A DNA stretch of 5,951 bases from Chitinophagales bacterium (GTDB lineage: Bacteria > Bacteroidota > Bacteroidia > Chitinophagales > BACL12). This document shows, piece after piece, positions 1 to 5,570 of the stretch. The stretch covers positions 1 through 5,951 of the forward strand of contig JACMJP010000026.1 in assembly GCA_014380545.1 (NCBI GenBank). The letters run 5' to 3'. The position numbers and the translations under genes were made by a program. The stretch's first letter is position 1; every line of letters begins with the position of its first letter. The notes under the pieces were generated by a model. The model was not told where the DNA came from. It did not search any database and saw only the letters and a program-made list of their open reading frames with translations.

Positions 1-1740
1 ACACTGGAATATAAAGGAACAAATGCATCATCTTATAATACTTATGAATTACAAACCAATGAAGATGAAAGTAATTATTCCGATCTTATCCAGTTGACGG
101 ATGTGTTAAATAACACACCTATAGAAGATTTGCAATGTGAGCTGGAAAAAATTTTCAATGTAAATAATTTCCTGAAAATTTATGCTATTGATATTGCTAC
201 AGGGCATTGGGATAATTATGGCGCAAATCAAAACAATTATTATTTATATCACAATCAGTTTACAGGGCAGTTTGAATTTTTGAGCTATGATTGTGATAAT
301 GTGCTTGGTATTGACTGGCTTGGTATTGACTGGACTGAAAGAAATATATATAATTGGAACTTTGATGATCGCCCTTTAGTAGAAAGATTATTTCAAATTG
401 ATGAATATAAAGATAGGTTTAGTTATTACATGGATCAGCTTATAAACACAGTTTTATTACCCGAAAATATAAATCCGCATATAGATTCTATAAAAGAACT
501 CATTACACCTGCAGCCATTGCTGATGAGTATAAAGGATATGACTGGGGTTATACAAATGATGATTTTTTAAATGGATTTGATACAGATGATATTGATGGA
601 CATACACCTTATGGTATAAAAAATTTTATTGAGCAGAGAAATGATAATACAATTTCCCAAATTGAATTGAATGATATTGATCCGATTATCCAATCATTGC
701 AGCAAATTCCACCGCTGCCGCAGTTAAGTGATACAGTTTTGTTTTTATTGCATTTGGAAGATGACGGAGAAATTTATCAGGCCCAAGTAGATATTTATTT
801 CGACTATGATGGCGGACCCCCGGATATTTTTTACTTTAATGACGAAGGACTGCTTGGAGATGAGATAGCAGATGATAATATTTATACGTTCCTCCTGCCA
901 TCTTCATTTTATACTTATACATCCCCCATGCTTTATTGGATAGTTTTTTCAGATGATTCAGGAAATACCACAGTTTATCCAAATTGTTATTTAACAAACC
1001 CTGTATATCTTACGATAGGTTACACACCACCCGGCATTGTAATAAATGAATTAATAGCAAAAAATGATTCAATAATAACTGATGCTGGTGGTGAATATGA
1101 GGATTACATTGAGTTGTATAACAAGAGTGATTCTACAATTTACCTTGGAGATAAATATTTGAGCGATGATTTTTCTAACCCGTCAAAATGGAAATTACCT
1201 GAAATAAATTTGCAACCTGATAATTATATTCTTCTATGGGCAGATAATGATACTGATCAGGGAGATGATCATTGTGATTTTAAATTAAGCAGCAGTGGAG
1301 AAGAGCTTGGTTTATTTGCAGGTGTTTCCGATTATTTTTCAGTGATTGATACAATTACATTTGGTGGCCAATCAGCAAATATTTCTTTAGGAAGATTACC
1401 AAATGGTACAGGAAATTTCACATTCTTGCCTGTTCCTTCTCCGGGTATGAATAATGGACATGTGCTACCCGAAGATACTGTTATTAATTTCGCATTTTAT
1501 ATTCTCGGAAATCCATACACAAACACATCATCATTACTTTTACAACTTACTAAACTATCTGAAATAAAAATAGATATTTATTCTATTAGCGGACAACATA
1601 TGGAGTCCGTTGAAAATAAAATTTTGGATACAGGCAATTATTTTTATACCGTCAATACAATGAAATTTGGAAAAGGGATATATTTTGTAAGATTAGAAAC
1701 TAACGGTGAAATATCAGCTTATAAATTTGTTGTACTGTAA
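1..1740 (+). CDS. Secreted CotH-kinase / lamin-tail-domain protein with T9SS sorting domain (5'-truncated)
   Basis: The frame is open from base 1 to the TAA at 1738-1740, giving the last 579 residues. The N-terminus, with the expected signal peptide, lies outside the window, so the internal TTG at 94 is not the true start. Residues 1 to about 200 match the C-terminal half of the CotH protein-kinase-like fold: a WDNY segment near residue 71, an NNYYLY strand, and YDCDN at 96-100, the likely counterparts of the CotH catalytic and metal-binding aspartates. Residues 244-341 look like an extracellular beta-sandwich (DDNIYTFLLP, then a YWIVFSDDSGN strand). Residues 344-481 form a lamin-tail domain (VINELIAKN, YEDYIELYN, LGRLPNGTGNF). 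Residues 503-579 are a type A T9SS sorting domain (IDIYSISGQ, GKGIYFVRL). CotH proteins in spores phosphorylate coat proteins; the substrate here is unknown. I infer export by T9SS and attachment to or release from the cell surface. No terminator is visible after the stop. Confidence 0.9.
   Translation, partial: TLEYKGTNASSYNTYELQTNEDESNYSDLIQLTDVLNNTPIEDLQCELEKIFNVNNFLKIYAIDIATGHWDNYGANQNNYYLYHNQFTGQFEFLSYDCDNVLGIDWLGIDWTERNIYNWNFDDRPLVERLFQIDEYKDRFSYYMDQLINTVLLPENINPHIDSIKELITPAAIADEYKGYDWGYTNDDFLNGFDTDDIDGHTPYGIKNFIEQRNDNTISQIELNDIDPIIQSLQQIPPLPQLSDTVLFLLHLEDDGEIYQAQVDIYFDYDGGPPDIFYFNDEGLLGDEIADDNIYTFLLPSSFYTYTSPMLYWIVFSDDSGNTTVYPNCYLTNPVYLTIGYTPPGIVINELIAKNDSIITDAGGEYEDYIELYNKSDSTIYLGDKYLSDDFSNPSKWKLPEINLQPDNYILLWADNDTDQGDDHCDFKLSSSGEELGLFAGVSDYFSVIDTITFGGQSANISLGRLPNGTGNFTFLPVPSPGMNNGHVLPEDTVINFAFYILGNPYTNTSSLLLQLTKLSEIKIDIYSISGQHMESVENKILDTGNYFYTVNTMKFGKGIYFVRLETNGEISAYKFVVL
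304..333 (+). repeat. Perfect 15-bp tandem duplication inside the CotH domain
   Basis: The 15-mer CTTGGTATTGACTGG occurs twice head to tail (304-318 and 319-333) without a mismatch. It is in frame and encodes LGIDW twice, directly after the YDCDN metal-site segment. It adds five residues without disturbing the frame. Confidence 0.9.
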
Positions 1741-1788
1741 TTTTTTCCAATCACTTTCCCTTTTGCATTTTAATTGACTGTTTAATTT

Positions 1789-1820
1789 TTTGTCTCTTTC
1801 TTCATTGCCCATTAAATTTG
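1789..1820 (+). promoter_or_regulatory. Bacteroidota-type promoter of the yebC-family gene
   Basis: A -33 element TTTG (1789-1792) is followed after exactly 20 bases by TAAATTTG (1813-1820), a full match to the Bacteroidota -7 consensus TAnnTTTG. Transcription would start about 1825-1827, leaving a leader of about 35 bases before the ATG at 1860. This gives the gene its own promoter, separate from the CotH gene upstream. Confidence 0.65.
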
Positions 1821-1859
1821 CACCTACCTGCAGCAGCGGGAATTCAAAAAGAAGAATTA

Positions 1860-2570
1860 ATGGGAAGAGCATTCGAATATCGGAAGGAAAAAAAATTCAA
1901 ACGCTGGGACGCTATGTCCAAGAATTTCACAAAAGCAGGCAGGGAGATAGCATTAGCAATAAAAGGAGGCGGGGCGGATCCGGGGTCAAATGCAAAACTG
2001 CGTTTGGCAATTCAAAATGCGAAAGGTGTGCAAATGCCAAAAGATCGCATTGATGCGGCCATTAAACGAGGTTCAGAAAAAGATGCCGGTAATTATGACG
2101 AAGTGTTATATGAAGGTTATGGGCCTTTTGGTGTAGCAATGTTAGTTGAATGCACAACCGATAATACAACAAGAACTGTTTCAAACCTCAGGTTGATATT
2201 TAGCAGGGGGAATGGTGAATTAGGCAATAATAATTCAGTTGTGTTTAATTTCGACCACAGGGGTGTATTCATGATAGAAAAAAGTAAAATTAATTTAGAT
2301 GATGCTGAATTAGATTTAATTGACGGTGGAGCAGATGATATTTACAGTGATGATGAATTGGTTTATGTTGAAACAGTTTTTCCTGATTTTGGAAGTATGC
2401 AGAAAAAATTGGAAGAACTTAAAATTGAATTAAAAAATGCTGAATTGAGATATGTACCTTTAAATAAAGTATCATTAAACGAGGAGCAACAGGAAAAAAT
2501 TTATAATCTGATAGAAAAATTGGAACAGGATGAGGATGTGAAGAATGTGTTTCACAATATGGAAGAATAA
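1860..2570 (+). CDS. YebC/PmpR (TACO1) family protein
   Basis: This 236-residue protein has the usual length of the YebC/PmpR/TACO1 family (DUF28). The family was long annotated as transcriptional regulators; more recent work shows several members help ribosomes through stalling sequences such as polyproline. It should be cytosolic. Visible family blocks are MGRAFEYRKEKKFKRWDAMSK at the N-terminus, the basic segment NAKLRLAIQNAKGVQMPKD at 44-62, YEGYGPFGVAMLVE at 84-97, and TDNTTRTVSNLR at 100-111, with an acidic C-terminal domain. ATG 1860 is chosen because family members begin MGR(A)-. A longer frame using TTG at 1818 would start inside the -7 promoter box. The loop after FSRGNGELG reads NNNSV where many homologues have a glycine before SV, a mild oddity. 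There is no Shine-Dalgarno site; the sequence before the ATG is A-rich. Its position between two envelope-protein genes carries no clear functional hint. Confidence 0.93.
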   Translation: MGRAFEYRKEKKFKRWDAMSKNFTKAGREIALAIKGGGADPGSNAKLRLAIQNAKGVQMPKDRIDAAIKRGSEKDAGNYDEVLYEGYGPFGVAMLVECTTDNTTRTVSNLRLIFSRGNGELGNNNSVVFNFDHRGVFMIEKSKINLDDAELDLIDGGADDIYSDDELVYVETVFPDFGSMQKKLEELKIELKNAELRYVPLNKVSLNEEQQEKIYNLIEKLEQDEDVKNVFHNMEE

Positions 2571-2598
2571 TTATGTTTGCCCCAATCATAAAAATACT

Positions 2599-2631
2599 CA
2601 TAGGTTGGTATCTCTGATAATTTTACCTATG
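2599..2631. promoter_or_regulatory. 7-bp inverted repeat straddling the promoter (candidate operator)
   Basis: CATAGGT (2599-2605) and ACCTATG (2625-2631) are perfect inverted copies separated by 19 bases. One arm touches the -33 element and the other overlaps the -7 box of the outer-membrane protein promoter, so a dimeric regulator bound here would block polymerase. A 7-bp repeat can arise by chance in AT-rich DNA. Confidence 0.3.
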
Positions 2632-2635
2632 TTTG
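2605..2635 (+). promoter_or_regulatory. Bacteroidota-type promoter of the outer-membrane protein gene
   Basis: TTG at 2605-2607 (-33 region) is followed after 20 bases by TATGTTTG (2628-2635), a full TAnnTTTG match. This is the same spacing as the promoter before the yebC-family gene. The expected start of transcription is about 2640-2642, giving a leader of about 40 bases. A second TATGTTTG at 2572-2579, just after the upstream stop codon, has no good -33 partner. Confidence 0.55.
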
Positions 2636-2680
2636 CTATCATTAATCAAATAAAACATTCACTTTAAACAAAAATTAACT

Positions 2681-3262
2681 ATGAAAAAGATCAAACTACT
2701 ACTTTTAACTTTAACTTTTATGATCCTTGGCTCTTTCTCTACAAGAGCGCAGGCATTTGAAGAGGGTAACTCTACAATATCTGTTGGATACGGATTTCCA
2801 AATCTTGTAGGAGCTATTTTCAATGCTTATGAAACTTATGAGCAATATGATGCTAAAAGCCTGGGTCCAATTTTCGGTAAGTATGAATATGCTGTATCCG
2901 ATAATATTGGTGTTGGATTAAATATCGGATATTCACAAACTACAGTAACGTATGTTTTAGGTACCTATAATGAGGAATTCAAATACTCTTCTTTGGGTAT
3001 ATTAGCCCGTATAAACTGGCATTTTGGGGATTCAGACAACTTTGATCCGTATGCTGGTTTTGGACTCGGATACAGAACTGGAAATTATACGTTCACTTCA
3101 GATGATCCTAATGCTCAAGAAGTAACTTTGGACACACCTATTCCATTTGGAATGGAAATTACGGTTGGCTCACGGTATTTCTTTACTGATAATTTTGGTG
3201 CATATGCTGAATTAGGTTTTGCAAAAGCGCCATTTCAAATTGGGCTAGTAGGTAAATTTTAA
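2681..3262 (+). CDS. Small outer-membrane beta-barrel protein
   Basis: The protein has 193 residues and starts with a clear Sec signal peptide: MKKIK, a hydrophobic run LLLLTLTFMILG, and a likely signal peptidase I site after RAQA (residue 25). The mature part, about 168 residues, alternates polar and aromatic/hydrophobic residues in typical barrel strands (ISVGYGF, GVGLNIGYSQTT, LGILARINWHFG, PYAGFGLGYRTG, GAYAELGFAKAP). It ends in phenylalanine (GLVGKF), as expected for a strand recognised by the BAM assembly machinery. The size fits an eight-stranded barrel of the OmpA/OmpX/OmpW-like class (an outer-membrane beta-barrel domain). There is no OmpA peptidoglycan-binding domain. Its specific role cannot be told from sequence. 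It has its own promoter upstream and a strong terminator 17 bases after the stop, so it is probably transcribed alone. Confidence 0.85.
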   Translation: MKKIKLLLLTLTFMILGSFSTRAQAFEEGNSTISVGYGFPNLVGAIFNAYETYEQYDAKSLGPIFGKYEYAVSDNIGVGLNIGYSQTTVTYVLGTYNEEFKYSSLGILARINWHFGDSDNFDPYAGFGLGYRTGNYTFTSDDPNAQEVTLDTPIPFGMEITVGSRYFFTDNFGAYAELGFAKAPFQIGLVGKF

Positions 3263-3279
3263 AGAAAAAACGACATAAT

Positions 3280-3318
3280 AAAAAAAATGCGGATTATCTT
3301 AATCCGCATTTTTTTTTT
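3280..3318. terminator. Bidirectional intrinsic terminator between convergent genes
   Basis: A perfect 10-bp stem pairs ATGCGGATTA (3287-3296) with TAATCCGCAT (3300-3309) around the 3-base loop TCT. An A-run (3280-3287) precedes it and a T-run (3309-3318) follows, so it works on both strands: 17 bases after the outer-membrane protein gene on +, and about 75 bases after fabD on -. Confidence 0.92.
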
Positions 3319-3392
3319 AGAAGTTCTAATGTTGTAGTAACAACTTTAAAATAATAAAGAATTTGAATAAATATTTTACCTGCGAAAATATA

Positions 3393-4268
3393 TCATGCAC
3401 TCATCGCTTCTACATTTGAATTTATTTTTTTCACTAATCCCTGCAAAATTTTTCCCGGACCAATTTCAATAAAATGTGTTGCCCCATCATTAATCATTTG
3501 CAAAACACTTTGTGTCCATTTAACAGGAGCAATTAATTGCGCAACAAGATTATTTTTAATATCCGCAGGATCAATCACCGCCCTTGCAGTTACATTTTGA
3601 TACACGGGGCAAATTGGGGTATTAAAATTTGTATCCATAATTGCTTCATACAATTCTATTCTTGCAGGCTCCATTAAAGGTGAATGAAATGCACCTCCTA
3701 CAGGTAGAATTAATGTTCTTTTTGCGCCTGCCTCTTTTAGTAATTCGCATGCTTTATTCACAGCATCAATTTCTCCTGATATTACAAGTTGCCCCGGGCA
3801 ATTATAATTTGCAGGCACTACGATGCCCTCAATTTCACTACATATTTTTTCAACAACATCATCACCTAAATTTAAAATTGCAGCCATAGTTGATGGTTGT
3901 AATTCACAAGCTTTTTGCATGGCACTTGCTCTTTTTGAAACTAATATAAGTGCATCTTCAAAAGATAAAGTTTTATTTGCAACTAAGGCTGAAAATTCAC
4001 CAAGTGAATGGCCGGCTACCATATCAGGATGAAAATCATATAATGTAGAAGCAAGAATAACAGAATGTAAAAAAATTGCAGGCTGTGTAACTTTTGTTTG
4101 TTTCAATTCTTCTTCTGTTCCGCCAAACATAATATCGGTTATTCTGAAACCGAGAATATCATTTGCCTTTTCAAATAATTCTTTTGCAGATGTTTTGTTT
4201 TCATACAGGTCTTTTCCCATTCCCGGAAATTGCGAACCCTGCCCGGGAAAGATATATGCTTTTTTCAT
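3393..4268 (-). CDS. fabD: Malonyl-CoA:acyl-carrier-protein transacylase
   Basis: FabD moves the malonyl group from coenzyme A to the phosphopantetheine arm of acyl carrier protein, supplying two-carbon units for type II fatty acid synthesis in the cytosol. The 291-residue protein is full length for the family. It starts with the family block YIFPGQGSQFPGMG (Gln10 corresponds to the oxyanion-hole residue). The nucleophile elbow is GHSLGE with Ser88. Arg113 in SKRASAMQ should bind the malonyl carboxylate. His195 in GGAFHSPLM is the catalytic histidine, and Gln244 sits in LVAQLIAPVKW. The C-terminal FIEIGPGKILQGLVKKI is also typical. ATG 4268 puts the conserved block right at the N-terminus, as usual. 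It is not next to fabH, fabG or acpP, its partners in many bacteria. It follows folE after 144 bases on the same strand, so co-transcription is possible but unproven, and I found no good promoter in that gap. Confidence 0.97.
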   Translation of the reverse strand: MKKAYIFPGQGSQFPGMGKDLYENKTSAKELFEKANDILGFRITDIMFGGTEEELKQTKVTQPAIFLHSVILASTLYDFHPDMVAGHSLGEFSALVANKTLSFEDALILVSKRASAMQKACELQPSTMAAILNLGDDVVEKICSEIEGIVVPANYNCPGQLVISGEIDAVNKACELLKEAGAKRTLILPVGGAFHSPLMEPARIELYEAIMDTNFNTPICPVYQNVTARAVIDPADIKNNLVAQLIAPVKWTQSVLQMINDGATHFIEIGPGKILQGLVKKINSNVEAMSA

Positions 4269-4269
4269 G

Positions 4270-4305
4270 TATTAAGTTATTGAGTTAATAGGTTATTAAA
4301 TTACT
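4270..4305. repeat. Degenerate 8-bp tandem repeat just before fabD
   Basis: On the + strand, AAGTTATT (4274-4281), GAGTTAAT (4282-4289), AGGTTATT (4290-4297) and AAATTACT (4298-4305) follow one another in an 8-base period, with a partial unit TATT at 4270-4273. It lies from 2 to 37 bases upstream of the fabD start codon, so it would form the end of the mRNA leader. Confidence 0.55.
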
Positions 4306-4385
4306 AAGATCAATATTGAATTTATTGAATCGCTAAAATAAAAAAAATGAAATTGATAAAAGAAAATTCTTTTTAGTCAACTCTT

Positions 4386-4413
4386 ATTGGTGATATAAAT
4401 TTATTTCACCAAT
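4386..4413. promoter_or_regulatory. 28-bp near-perfect palindrome at the folE stop / fabD upstream region
   Basis: The arms ATTGGTGA (4386-4393) and TCACCAAT (4406-4413) pair perfectly. The AT-rich centre is also self-complementary except for one symmetric pair (4394 and 4405). The outer arm covers the first base of the folE TGA stop codon. In RNA it could form a hairpin, but there is no T-run after it on the - strand, so it is either a weak terminator or processing site, or a binding site for a dimeric regulator. The remaining gap (4306-4385) shows nothing else clear. Confidence 0.45.
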
Positions 4414-5048
4414 CACTTACTCAAATTCGCAGCAATAAGATTAATAAATTCACTTCTTGTTTCCACTTTTTGAAATTGACCCGTAAAGGCTGAAGTAGTT
4501 GTAACACTATTTTGTTTTTGCACTCCCCGCATCATCATACATAAATGGCTTGCCTCCATTACCACAGCAACTCCATAGGGCTTTAAAGTATTTTCCAAAC
4601 ACTGTACAATTTGTTGTGTTAATCGTTCCTGAACCTGTAACCTCCTTGCGAACACATCAACCACTCTTGCAATTTTACTTAAGCCAACAATATTTCCATT
4701 CGGTATATATGCAACATGCGCCCTTCCGAAAAAAGGAAGCATGTGGTGTTCGCACATACTGTATACTTCAATATCTTTCACAATTACCATTTCGCTGCAT
4801 TCTTCCTTAAACATTGCACCCCGCACAATTGCTTCAGCATCCTGATTATATCCCTGAGTTAAAAATTGCATTGCTTTCGCAATCCGTTCAGGAGTTTTTT
4901 CCAAACCTTCTCTCTTCACATCCTCTCCAAGTGAAGCAATAATTGATGCATATTTATTTTTCAAATTGTCAATTATATCATCACTGTAGTTTTCAACCTT
5001 CCGATAAAAATTTCCGTTGTTTTGTAATTCAGGATTTTTCGTTTCCAT
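4413..5048 (-). CDS. folE: GTP cyclohydrolase I
   Basis: FolE converts GTP to 7,8-dihydroneopterin triphosphate and formate, the entry step to folate, tetrahydrobiopterin-type pterins and queuosine. The 211-residue protein is the classic zinc type (FolE1, a toroidal homodecamer in E. coli). Aligned with the E. coli enzyme at an offset of 11, every key residue is present. The zinc ligands are Cys99, His102 and Cys170; the catalytic histidines are His101 and His168. The phosphate and substrate contacts are Ser124, Lys125, Arg128, Gln140 and Glu141. Visible blocks are KTPERIAKAM, YSMCEHHMLPFFG, VGLSKIARVVDVFARR, QVQERLT and SHLCMMMRGV. The first 25 residues or so are a variable polar extension. 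ATG 5048 lies 12 bases after the stop of the PTPS-family gene, which implies an operon and a shared pathway: its product is that enzyme's substrate. The stop codon overlaps a long palindrome. Confidence 0.97.
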   Translation of the reverse strand: METKNPELQNNGNFYRKVENYSDDIIDNLKNKYASIIASLGEDVKREGLEKTPERIAKAMQFLTQGYNQDAEAIVRGAMFKEECSEMVIVKDIEVYSMCEHHMLPFFGRAHVAYIPNGNIVGLSKIARVVDVFARRLQVQERLTQQIVQCLENTLKPYGVAVVMEASHLCMMMRGVQKQNSVTTTSAFTGQFQKVETRSEFINLIAANLSK

Positions 5049-5060
5049 TTGTTTTATTTT

Positions 5061-5468
5061 TTAGTCTCCGAAATATTCAGCATAAATATTTTCTGTTTCA
5101 TGCAGACGAACGGAATGTAAAACACCTTGTGTGATTTTTGGTTCAAGAATGTTCCAAATTACTTTACAAAAATTTTCTGTTGAGGGCTGTATCACATCAA
5201 AATAATTTGTATCAATATTCAAATTTTTGTGGTCAAATTTATCTGTAATTTCAGTTTTAATAAGGTCGCCTAATTTTTTTGCATCAACTATAAAACCTGT
5301 ATCAGGATCAGGCTCACCCTTTATTGTAACATATAAGTTATAATTATGCCCATGCCAGTTTTTATTTGCGCACTTACCAAACACTTCAGAATTTTTTTCT
5401 TCACTCCATTTATTATTGAAGAGCCTGTGTGCTGCATTAAAATGCTCTTTCCTCGTTAAATAGATCAT
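5061..5468 (-). CDS. 6-pyruvoyl-tetrahydropterin synthase / QueD family protein
   Basis: This 135-residue enzyme of the PTPS/QueD family (COG0720) acts on dihydroneopterin triphosphate, the product of the adjacent FolE. The zinc ligands are His14 (HFNAAHRL), His39 and His41 (WHGHNY). Cys33 (FGKCANKNWHGHNY) is the catalytic cysteine, and Asp79-His80 in FDHKNLN complete the triad known from rat PTPS. Glu98 (PSTENF) and Glu124 (LHETENIYAEY) are the expected pterin-binding acids. The cysteine is five residues before HGH, as in mammalian PTPS (6-pyruvoyl-tetrahydropterin product); E. coli QueD (carboxytetrahydropterin, queuosine route) has three. PTPS activity is therefore favoured but not proven. 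ATG 5468 is chosen because family members begin just before the first strand (MIYLTRKEHF). A frame extended to TTG 5483 would start upstream of a promoter-like box at 5480-5473. It is the first gene of the pair with folE, 12 bases apart. Confidence 0.92.
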   Translation of the reverse strand: MIYLTRKEHFNAAHRLFNNKWSEEKNSEVFGKCANKNWHGHNYNLYVTIKGEPDPDTGFIVDAKKLGDLIKTEITDKFDHKNLNIDTNYFDVIQPSTENFCKVIWNILEPKITQGVLHSVRLHETENIYAEYFGD

Positions 5469-5472
5469 TACA

Positions 5473-5480
5473 CAAAGATA
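5473..5480 (-). promoter_or_regulatory. Possible -7 box of the PTPS-folE transcript
   Basis: On the - strand, TATCTTTG (5480 to 5473) matches TAnnTTTG fully, but no TTTG lies about 20 bases upstream. If used, transcription would begin almost at the A of ATG 5468, giving a leaderless or nearly leaderless message. An 8-base match alone is weak evidence. Confidence 0.3.
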
Positions 5481-5502
5481 CAATTTGGATAGAATAATTC
5501 TT

Positions 5503-5534
5503 TTTGCTTGTTATTTGATTAAATCGTAATATTG
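5503..5534 (+). promoter_or_regulatory. Probable promoter of the dodecin gene
   Basis: TTTG (5503-5506) is followed after exactly 20 bases by TAATATTG (5527-5534), which matches five of the six fixed bases of TAnnTTTG. The spacing equals that of the two other + strand promoters in the window. The leader to ATG 5571 would be about 30 bases. It lies in the 102-base divergent gap shared with the PTPS gene. Confidence 0.45.
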
Positions 5535-5570
5535 TTTTGAATTAATTCATTTTTAACAAAACTTAAAATT

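Noticed and set aside
1818..1859. A 14-codon N-terminal extension of the yebC-family protein from TTG 1818
   Set aside because: Family members begin at MGR(A); the extension codons overlap a perfect -7 promoter box, so they would not be in the mRNA.
1828..1981. PstI, EcoRI and BamHI sites (1828, 1840, 1976) close together, suggesting vector sequence
   Set aside because: They lie in a promoter leader and a conserved gene that read normally; six-base sites occur by chance and there is no polylinker.
1790..2053. An 87-codon + strand frame overlapping the yebC-family gene
   Set aside because: It is out of frame with a well-conserved family protein and its translation is basic and low in structure; it is a shadow.
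2572..2579. A second TATGTTTG -7-like box just after the yebC-family stop codon
   Set aside because: No convincing -33 element 20 bases upstream; the copy at 2628 is better placed.
2419..2601. A 60-codon - strand frame over the end of the yebC-family gene
   Set aside because: It lies antisense to a conserved coding region, with no recognisable motif.
3331..3344. A small hairpin GTTGT-AGTA-ACAAC after fabD
   Set aside because: A 5-bp AT-rich stem without a T-run; the strong terminator at 3280-3318 already serves both strands.
3641..4032. Two + strand frames (82 and 69 codons) antisense to fabD
   Set aside because: They are shadows of the fabD codons; no family features.
4333..4340. TATTTTAG on the - strand as a fabD promoter
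   Set aside because: One consensus mismatch and no -33 partner at the right distance in an A-rich stretch.
4550..5134. Two + strand frames (86 and 63 codons) antisense to folE and the PTPS gene
   Set aside because: They mirror conserved coding sequence on the - strand and look unlike proteins.
5469..5483. A 5-codon extension of the PTPS protein from TTG 5483
   Set aside because: The conserved first strand starts right after ATG 5468, and the extra residues match nothing in the family.
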